Assembly (NCBI RefSeq): GCF_003054265.1
Contig: NZ_QBKT01000001.1
Span: forward strand, 744,001 to 808,000
Length of the DNA: 64,000 nucleotides
Source of the DNA: Kordia periserrulae
GTDB lineage: Bacteria > Bacteroidota > Bacteroidia > Flavobacteriales > Flavobacteriaceae
Direction of reading: 5' to 3'
Positions 57,819-64,000 of the stretch are shown here, piece after piece (the stretch's first letter is position 1; each line of letters starts with the position of its first letter). Both the position numbers and the translations under genes were made by a program. The notes beneath the pieces are model-generated. The model was not told the origin of the DNA, made no database searches, and saw nothing but the letters and a program-made list of their open reading frames with translations.

Positions 57819-58502
57819 ATGAAACACATTTTTAAAGCGCTGTTAGCATGCAGTATAATTTTAGCAATCAGTTGTAGTAATAATGATGAGGGTTCAGGAG
57901 ATGAATTATCATTCAATCCAGAGGATTACCACTATTTTATAAGCGGTAAAATCAATGGAGAATCTTTTTTATATGGACAAAGAAAAGATGCAACAACTGT
58001 AGATTATAATATTATTCATTCTGGAGGAACTACTACTGAATGTGCTTATTATCCTGAAACAGGAGGAGTTAATTACTACTCTGGAGTATATCCAAATTTC
58101 GAAGAAGAAACACTACCTTCAATGAATTTTGGCTTTGTTCGTTTTTATCTCTGTTCAGAGATGGATGCTACAAGTCAATCAGCAGTTTTTAATGAGCGTT
58201 TTGCACTAGGTAATTATGAAATAGCAACAAAAGATGATATATCAGGCACAACTGGAGGAATATATTTTGAGTATTCGTCAAATTCTCTAGAAGGACCTTA
58301 TTATAATTCTAACGGAGACCAATCTAGTAGTTATTGTGAAATTACGTCATCTACAAATGCAAATCAATATCTTTTAGAAGTATTAGTAAATTCACAACAG
58401 ATAATTGAAGGTAATTTTTCGGTAAAACTTTATAACGAAGAAGACAGTTCGGATGTTATTGAAATAACAGATGGCTCATTTAAACTTCGTCCTCGTATTT
58501 AA
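57819..58502 (+). CDS. Lipoprotein, unknown function
   Basis: 227 residues from the ATG at 57819; the frame opens earlier at 57720 but the extra 33 residues would bury the signal. Signal peptide FKALLACSIILAISC with mature start CSNNDEG; the acidic residues after the Cys suggest surface export. The body begins with EDYHYFISGKINGESFLYGQRKD and is Tyr/Ser/Asn-rich beta structure ending in ITDGSFKLRPRI. This resembles small flavobacterial lipoproteins built around a YxFxGxxNG strand. It stands alone, with its own hairpin terminator downstream. Confidence 0.7.
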   Translation: MKHIFKALLACSIILAISCSNNDEGSGDELSFNPEDYHYFISGKINGESFLYGQRKDATTVDYNIIHSGGTTTECAYYPETGGVNYYSGVYPNFEEETLPSMNFGFVRFYLCSEMDATSQSAVFNERFALGNYEIATKDDISGTTGGIYFEYSSNSLEGPYYNSNGDQSSSYCEITSSTNANQYLLEVLVNSQQIIEGNFSVKLYNEEDSSDVIEITDGSFKLRPRI

Positions 58503-58511
58503 TTGATAATA

Positions 58512-58558
58512 CTTACTCCTGCTAGCGCTAGCTTGTAGCTAGTGGCATGCATGAGTAA
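58512..58558. repeat. Nested palindromic repeat downstream of lipoprotein
   Basis: Outer arms ttactc (58512-58517) and gagtaa (58553-58558) enclose gctagcgctagc and a further agctagtggcatgcat. A shorter, degenerate version of the same layout lies at 56279-56317 after the immunity gene, also immediately before a gctatac-stem terminator. Confidence 0.4.
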
Positions 58559-58569
58559 AAAAACATATG

Positions 58570-58599
58570 AAAAGCTATACAATAAAACGTATAGCTTTT
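58570..58599 (+). terminator. Hairpin terminator after the lipoprotein gene
   Basis: Perfect 11-bp stem aaaagctatac (58570-58580) / gtatagctttt (58589-58599), followed by gtatttta. It has the same core as the terminator at 56329. Confidence 0.65.
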
Positions 58600-58777
58600 G
58601 TATTTTACGATAATAAGCAGAAACTATAAATTCCAATTTTCACGGTTTTTAAAAATGGGAGTCTTTATGGAACCTTTTTTAACGATTATTGAGTAGTATC
58701 AAAAAAATAGGGTATGTAGAAAAATGGTCTAAAAAACTTGGTAAGTTGGCGGTTTCACGGAAATTATACACACACAA

Positions 58778-58804
58778 AAAAGCCACCCCTAATGGATGGC
58801 TTTT
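58778..58804. terminator. Second hairpin before the TPR regulator gene
   Basis: aaaagccaccc (58778-58788) pairs with ggatggctttt (58794-58804), one C-A mismatch, with A- and T-rich flanks. No gene ends nearby, so it may be a remnant. The surrounding 58600-58959 has no ORF, but it carries two motif copies recorded separately. Confidence 0.4.
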
Positions 58805-58823
58805 GAAAGCTTTGCTCTCCTAA

Positions 58824-58898
58824 GTACCCTAATATCGAACCACAAAAAATCTTAAAACCCTTCAGTATTAAAAGAAAATTGTACCTTATTTGAACCCT
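58824..58898 (+). promoter_or_regulatory. Two ACCCTATTTGAACCC-like motifs upstream of the TPR-HTH gene
   Basis: gtaccctaatatcgaacc (58824-58841) and gtaccttatttgaaccct (58881-58898) share the gtacc(c/t)ta..t.gaacc pattern. Related copies occur at 60616-60638 and 60902-60919 on the other side of the gene, which suggests a regulator site. Confidence 0.45.
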
Positions 58899-58959
58899 AC
58901 TTAAGTTTCAATGTTGATTTTTTTTTATTTTCTTTGTAACAAGAGTTGATTTAAATCTA

Positions 58960-60600
58960 ATGTCTGTTAAAAATTTCTTTTATCATTTTGTACTATTATA
59001 CCTGAGTTTTCTAATACCCCTGAATGCCCAAAATTCTGGTTTTGAAAATGATAGCACGACTTTTGAGCAGCGTTTCCTTTCGATAGATAACGACTTTAAA
59101 TTTGATTTTGCCAAAACAGCGAAACAGTACAGAGCAATTCTTTCAACTGTGGATAGTTTGATAAAAAAACATCCTAAACAAACGTATTTTTTAAGAAGGA
59201 AAGCAGATATTCTTAATAAAAGAGCCCTGGTATATATTCAGGAAGCAAAGTTTACAGAAGCCTTAGAATATCTCACAGAATCCATTGGTATTAGGGATAA
59301 ATATGGCAAACCTAACGACGCATCTAGCTCTTATTATCTTATGGGTATTGTTTGGGTGAGGCAAAATGAATACGAACGTGCCAAAACCTATTACGATTCT
59401 GCTTATATAATGACAGAGCGTAATATTAAAAAAGGGAAACCGCACCATTCGTTTAAAGCCACACTACTTAATTTATATGGGAGTCATTATGCTAATCTTG
59501 ATAGTATCTCTAAAGCAGAATATTATTTTAAAAAAGCTATAAACTTTGCTGATTCTTTAGGTAGTAAAGGGACTGGAGCTATGAATCGTATTCAGTATGC
59601 TGAGGTATTGCACGACAAAGGCCGATTGAGCGAAGCTTTACAGTTAAGAGAACAGGCACTTAGAAACTTCCGAGATATTGGACACAAGGAAGGCGAAATG
59701 AATGCACTTTCAGATTTAGCTATTAGTTATAATGCCTTAGGCAACCATCATAAAGCCTTGCCTTTGATGCAGGATTATGTGGATTACCTCAAAAAAACCA
59801 ATCAAAAGGGTAGGTTGATGGTTTATTACTCAGACTACATTAAGGTTCTTGAAAAAAACAGAAAGTTTGAGTTGGCATTTCAAGAGCAAAAGAATCATTT
59901 GACTCTTAGGGACTCTGTGAAAAATGCTGAAAAATATAAAGAATTGGCAGACTTGGATGCCAAGTTGAAATACGAGTCCAAAAAGGCGGTTGATAGTTTA
60001 AAGATTATTTCAGAGCGAAAATTAGTTGAAGCTGAACAGTCGAAAAAAGCGAGTGTTAGGTTTTGGGTGGTCGTATCAGTTTTGTTGTTTGTCCTTGGCA
60101 TTATCGCGTTTTTCTATTTCAGAAACAGACAGCGTATCAAAGAACAAGCATATCAAAACATATTGCTCAATAATAAGGTGGCTACAAAAACCGAAGAAAT
60201 CAACGAGTTGCTGACCGAAACCATTCAACATATCAAATCCAAAGAGCGTATAGCTGAAAATCTTCAAAAGCTTTCTAACGAGCAAGAGGGCATTACCTTA
60301 AAAAGTATTATTGCCGACTTAAAAGCTAGCAAGGCAGATAATGCTAAACTTATGCTCATTAAACAAAATATTGAACAGGTTAATTTTGAATTCATCAAAA
60401 AATTGAAAAATCTACATCCCGAACTTACCAAAACCGATGTTGAAATCTGTTCCCTAATCCGTATTGGATTAAGCCGAAAAGAAGTGGCAAATCTTCGAAA
60501 TACATCTCTAGAAGCTGTGAAAACATCTCGTTTTCGAATTAAGAAAAAGCTCAATCTTAGTTCTGCACTTAGTCTTGATGACTACATTAACTCACTGTAA
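58960..60600 (+). CDS. TPR sensor-regulator with membrane helix and C-terminal HTH
   Basis: 546 residues. Signal peptide (LLYLSFLIPLNAQ), TPR repeats from ~45 to ~320 (KRALVYIQEAKFTEALEYLTESI, NALSDLAISYNALGNHHKALP), a membrane helix at ~365-385 (WVVVSVLLFVLGIIAFFYF), a cytoplasmic coiled coil, and a C-terminal LuxR-like helix-turn-helix (LTKTDVEICSLIRIGLSRKEVANLRNTS, then EAVKTSRFRIKKKLNL). Such one-piece periplasmic-TPR regulators are common in Bacteroidota and read out envelope or peptide signals, though the ligand here is unknown. It may bind the gaaccc motifs on both sides of the gene. Confidence 0.85.
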   Translation: MSVKNFFYHFVLLYLSFLIPLNAQNSGFENDSTTFEQRFLSIDNDFKFDFAKTAKQYRAILSTVDSLIKKHPKQTYFLRRKADILNKRALVYIQEAKFTEALEYLTESIGIRDKYGKPNDASSSYYLMGIVWVRQNEYERAKTYYDSAYIMTERNIKKGKPHHSFKATLLNLYGSHYANLDSISKAEYYFKKAINFADSLGSKGTGAMNRIQYAEVLHDKGRLSEALQLREQALRNFRDIGHKEGEMNALSDLAISYNALGNHHKALPLMQDYVDYLKKTNQKGRLMVYYSDYIKVLEKNRKFELAFQEQKNHLTLRDSVKNAEKYKELADLDAKLKYESKKAVDSLKIISERKLVEAEQSKKASVRFWVVVSVLLFVLGIIAFFYFRNRQRIKEQAYQNILLNNKVATKTEEINELLTETIQHIKSKERIAENLQKLSNEQEGITLKSIIADLKASKADNAKLMLIKQNIEQVNFEFIKKLKNLHPELTKTDVEICSLIRIGLSRKEVANLRNTSLEAVKTSRFRIKKKLNLSSALSLDDYINSL

Positions 60601-60615
60601 AACAATTATTTAAAA

Positions 60616-60638
60616 TTTTGAACCCTATTTTGAACCCT
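60616..60638 (+). promoter_or_regulatory. Tandem TTTTGAACCCT motif after the TPR-HTH gene
   Basis: ttttgaaccct at 60616-60626 and 60628-60638, a 12-bp tandem. Together with 60902-60919 (gtaccctatttgaaccca) it lies between the regulator and the metalloprotease gene. The 417-bp gap also holds a 73-codon ORF (60656-60877) with no supporting feature. Confidence 0.45.
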
Positions 60639-60901
60639 GCTATTTTTAGGGCTCAATGCTTGTTGAACGATATATTTGGTCAAAAATTAGTAATCTACTA
60701 CTTCAAAATAGCATCATAGTGAAAATATCAAAAGATAATAATATTACAAAAATAACGAACAGGGTTTTTAAAAAGAAAGTCAACTGTTTGCATGTGATGA
60801 AATTTCAAGCAGATTTTTTAAAACAACATTTAGCCGAACTAAAAAAGCTGAAAAAAAGAATTGAGAAAATGAAATAGTGCACGTAAAGCCATATGTTCTA
60901 T

Positions 60902-60919
60902 GTACCCTATTTGAACCCA
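60902..60919 (+). promoter_or_regulatory. ACCCTATTTGAACCC motif upstream of the metalloprotease gene
   Basis: gtaccctatttgaaccca, nearly the same as 58881-58898, about 100 bp before the ATG at 61018. Confidence 0.45.
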
Positions 60920-61017
60920 TAAAATCTTTTATTAGAACGGTTTTGTCTTATTTATTTGTCAATTATACCGTTTATCGACAAAAACAGTACCTAAACGTAA
61001 AATTAAATCAATCCTAA

Positions 61018-64000
61018 ATGAAAACTAAACTACTTATTTTAACTTTTTTGACAATTCCTTTTTGGAATTTTGGACAAAACTGTGGGGCGCTTATGGAACC
61101 TGTTTCCCTAGAAGTGCGAGCGAGTGAAGCTACTAAAATTATTGAAGGAGAAGTAATTGATAGCCAAAGCCTATGGGATGTAAATCTTAAAAACATCTAC
61201 ACTATTTATACGGTTAATATCTACACAAACATGAAGGGAAGCAATACCTCAACTTCCATTAATGTTGTAACAATGGGTGGGCAAGTAGGCGATGCTATTC
61301 AAGTAACTTCAAGTGAAGCCAATTTACAAGTTGGTACTGTCGGTACATTTTTCCTGAAGAATTTTACAGGTAATCTGAATGCATCAGGCACATTATATCA
61401 AATGGTTGCTGCTGCCCAAGGGATTATTAAATATGATAAGTTTAAGGATGAAGCTTCTGATGTTTTCAATACTTACAATTCAATCGAAAACAAATTATAT
61501 AATAGAATTCAGCAAGCAACAGGACGCAGTTTTCAAACTATTCAAGCTCGACCTAGTAGAACAACGAATACTAATAAAAGTTTTTTAGCAACACCTACTG
61601 TTTATAGTTTTTCACCGCTAACAGCAACAGCTGGAACACAAACAATTTTAACACTAACTGGAATAAATTTTGGAACTACTCAAGGAACTGTTGGGTTTTC
61701 ATATGCCTCAGACGGTGGTGCTAGCCATGTCAGTGCAGCAGATTCAGAAGTAGTAAGCTGGTCTGATACAGAAATACAAGTTGAAATACCATATTTTGCA
61801 GGAACTGGGACTATCATTGTGACTAATGATAGTGGTGAAAGTACTGAACCTAATGTCGATTTATCAATAACTTATAGCCATCTCAATGCAATAGGTAGTA
61901 CCGCAGTGTATCCTTCTGTATTACAGGATGATGATGGGAATGGTGGTTATACATTTCAATATCATACCGACTTTGATACTAGCAATGCAAAGACTTATTT
62001 TGAGGAAGCCTTTGGTTTATGGAACTGTGAATCGGATGTGAATTTTACGTTTAGTGGCACAACAACTACAGATGAGTCAGTAAATGATGGTATCAACATT
62101 GTTCGATTTGATAACGGAAGTGAATTGGCAACAGGAGTCTTAGGGCAAGTAACCACACGTTTTTTAGGAACCTGTTCCACCACTAACAGAGCTATTGTTA
62201 GCGAAATGGACATTACTTGGAATGATAGCACCAATTGGTACTATGGTAACGGAACACCATCATCTTCTCAATACGATTTTAAAAGTGTTGCCTTACACGA
62301 ATTGGGGCACGCTCATCAATTGGGTCATGTAATAGACAGCAATGTGATTATGCATTATAACATTGGTACTGGTGTGAGCAAATATTCGCTAGATCAAAAC
62401 GATATTGATGGTGCCAATTATACCATGGGCTTATTTACGCAATCTGCTGGTTGTGGTGTTTCGGCAATGACTGACAATATACAGTGTTGCGATGCAATGG
62501 CTATAACAACCCAACCACAAAGCACAACGGTTGAAGCAAATAATGGTACAGCTCAATTTACAATTGTAGCTGAAAATTATGATACTGTGCAATGGGAAGA
62601 ATCGGGTGATGGTGGCGATACCTGGTTTACCATTTCAGACAATACCATATATTCTGGAACAACGACAACAACTTTGTCGGTTACAGATGTACCTGAGACC
62701 AGTGATTTGTATTATAGGGCTATTTTGAGTAATGTCTGCGGAGATAGTCTTACTTCAAGTGACGCTAATTTGATGTCTATTCAATATACACAAATCCCAG
62801 ACTCTAATTTTGAAGCTGCTTTAGAGGCATTGGGTTATGATGATATCTCTGGTGACAATAAAGTGCCTACAGCAAATATTGAAAACCTAACCAGTTTAAT
62901 CGTTACTAATGCAAGTATAACGGACTTATCTGGAATTGAGGATTTTCGGGATTTAGAGACACTTAATTATAGTAATAATTCAGTTACAACTGTAGATTTA
63001 AGCAACAATTCAGCACTTAAAAATATAGCTGCTCGTTACAACGGAATTACAACAACCATTGATGTAAGTGCCAACACAGCTTTAGAAAAATTATTTTTAG
63101 AAAATAATAGTGTTACTAGTATTGACTTATCTAATAATCCAAACTTAATTGCTGCATGGTTTCAAAATAACAATCTGACTTCAATAGATGTAAGTAATAA
63201 TCCAGCATTAACTGCACTTGGGATTCAAGGAAATTCAATTACAAGTTTAGATGTTTCTAATAACACATTGCTTGCCCAACTTTATGCTGGAAGTAATTCT
63301 ATTACAAGTGTTGATTTAAGTAACAACCCTGACCTATTTGTTGTTGGGTTAAACGCAAACGATTTATCAAGTTTAAATATTCAAAATGGAAATAACACAG
63401 CTATTACCACATTTTCGTTAGCAGATAACCCGAACTTGACTTGTATCTTAGTAGATGATGCCACTTATTCTACAGTAAACTGGACAAGTATAGATGCTCA
63501 AACTTCATTTAGTGATACAGTGTGTTATACTGAATACACCTCAATACCAGACACTAATTTTGAAGCAGCGTTAGAGGCTTTGGGATATGATGATATTTCT
63601 GGCGATGGACAAGTACCTACAGCATTAATTGAAACCCTTACTTCTTTGTATGTTTCAACACAAAACATTTCAGACCTTACAGGAATAGAAGATTTTACAC
63701 TACTTCAAGAACTAGGAGTAAGTGAAAATAATTTAACTTCTCTTGATTTGTCATCAAATACAAATATGATGTTTTTAGTAGCTGATGATAATCAACTGAA
63801 TTCAATAAACGTATCGAATCTCGCTAACTTAAGTTTATTAAATATTCACACTAATCAATTAACTTCACTTGACTTGACTAGTAATACCTCACTAACCGAG
63901 GTATATATATACAATAACGATTTACAAGTATTGGATATAAGAAATGGAAACAATACAAGCATCACAAATTTTGAGGCCACAAACAATACAAATCTTGATT
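61018..64000 (+). CDS. Secreted matrixin-type metalloprotease with leucine-rich repeats (5' part)
   Basis: The frame is open from the ATG at 61018 to the right edge of the window (994 codons), so the gene continues outside. Signal peptide LILTFLTIPFWNFGQ. An IPT/TIG-like domain covers ~191-284. The metzincin-type catalytic domain has HELGHAHQLGH at 427-437 and a Met-turn NVIMHYN; the family's usual Gly at position 8 of the zinc motif is Gln. An Ig-like domain follows (~500-590). Then two copies of IPD(S/T)NFEAALEALGYDDISGD (from ~594 and ~844) each start a leucine-rich-repeat block (SLDVSNNTLL, SVDLSNNPDL). A T9SS sorting domain is expected downstream but not visible. Confidence 0.85.
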   Translation, partial: MKTKLLILTFLTIPFWNFGQNCGALMEPVSLEVRASEATKIIEGEVIDSQSLWDVNLKNIYTIYTVNIYTNMKGSNTSTSINVVTMGGQVGDAIQVTSSEANLQVGTVGTFFLKNFTGNLNASGTLYQMVAAAQGIIKYDKFKDEASDVFNTYNSIENKLYNRIQQATGRSFQTIQARPSRTTNTNKSFLATPTVYSFSPLTATAGTQTILTLTGINFGTTQGTVGFSYASDGGASHVSAADSEVVSWSDTEIQVEIPYFAGTGTIIVTNDSGESTEPNVDLSITYSHLNAIGSTAVYPSVLQDDDGNGGYTFQYHTDFDTSNAKTYFEEAFGLWNCESDVNFTFSGTTTTDESVNDGINIVRFDNGSELATGVLGQVTTRFLGTCSTTNRAIVSEMDITWNDSTNWYYGNGTPSSSQYDFKSVALHELGHAHQLGHVIDSNVIMHYNIGTGVSKYSLDQNDIDGANYTMGLFTQSAGCGVSAMTDNIQCCDAMAITTQPQSTTVEANNGTAQFTIVAENYDTVQWEESGDGGDTWFTISDNTIYSGTTTTTLSVTDVPETSDLYYRAILSNVCGDSLTSSDANLMSIQYTQIPDSNFEAALEALGYDDISGDNKVPTANIENLTSLIVTNASITDLSGIEDFRDLETLNYSNNSVTTVDLSNNSALKNIAARYNGITTTIDVSANTALEKLFLENNSVTSIDLSNNPNLIAAWFQNNNLTSIDVSNNPALTALGIQGNSITSLDVSNNTLLAQLYAGSNSITSVDLSNNPDLFVVGLNANDLSSLNIQNGNNTAITTFSLADNPNLTCILVDDATYSTVNWTSIDAQTSFSDTVCYTEYTSIPDTNFEAALEALGYDDISGDGQVPTALIETLTSLYVSTQNISDLTGIEDFTLLQELGVSENNLTSLDLSSNTNMMFLVADDNQLNSINVSNLANLSLLNIHTNQLTSLDLTSNTSLTEVYIYNNDLQVLDIRNGNNTSITNFEATNNTNLD

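Noticed and set aside
60656-60877. 73-codon basic ORF between the TPR-HTH gene and the metalloprotease
   Set aside because: It lies between two regulator-like motifs in an AT-rich gap. The Lys/Leu/Ile-rich translation has no domain, and an ORF of this length is expected by chance in such DNA.

Overview
The window looks like a chromosomal segment of a marine Flavobacteriaceae bacterium, with a Kordia-like gene repertoire (a guess from style, not shown by a marker gene). The DNA is AT-rich. Starts often lack a Shine-Dalgarno, and TTG starts and stop-start overlaps are common. The window carries type IX secretion sorting domains of both types, a PorP/SprF protein and SprB repeats, all Bacteroidota hallmarks. 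No rRNA, tRNA or CRISPR array was seen.

Region 1 (1-10045) is the 3' part of an extracellular contractile injection system (eCIS) locus. It holds the end of the tape-measure protein, two long alpha-helical proteins of unknown role, a short stretch of non-coding hairpins, an unknown 307-aa protein, the eCIS AAA+ ATPase and a small protein that looks like a domesticated IS200/RAYT transposase fold. Three consecutive probable cargo genes follow. They share an N-terminal tag ending in LED(N/Y)R but have unrelated C-termini, and the middle one has a DUF4157 domain with HEAWH.

Region 2 (10482-14478) is a minus-strand island of secreted proteins and lipoproteins. The 276-aa and 460-aa lipoprotein genes have the same upstream layout: a ~49-bp conserved element, then CGGACA direct repeats phased at 20 bp.

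Region 3 (14479-24609) holds a 2435-aa gliding/SprB-type adhesin with a tandem 1.46-kb internal duplication, its PorP/SprF partner, and a convergent T9SS type A cargo protein.

Region 4 (24867-37214) is a complete-looking type II secretion / type IV pilus-like operon. It encodes a MORN protein, four pseudopilins, GspF, a small prepilin peptidase, GspE, a secretin, GspL/PilMN-, GspM/PilO- and GspC/PilP-like proteins, plus accessory lipoproteins and an OmpH-like protein. Region 5 (37486-56275) is a polymorphic-toxin locus: a 2034-aa RHS-partner protein, a detached 215-aa piece of that family, a 246-aa periplasmic protein, a 3598-aa RHS protein with a C-terminal toxin module, and a DUF5071 immunity protein. 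The same direct repeat, two ACGCTTATA-type copies 20 bp apart, precedes both transcription units of the secretion operon and the RHS operon. This suggests one regulon and, speculatively, a secretion machine with its substrate.

Region 6 (56276-64000) is accessory DNA: matching hairpin terminators, a 163-bp MITE-like element, a decayed IS1-type transposase fragment, a small unknown ORF, a lipoprotein, and a TPR-HTH regulator flanked by copies of an ACCCTATTTTGAACCC-like motif. A matrixin-type metalloprotease with leucine-rich repeats runs off the right edge.
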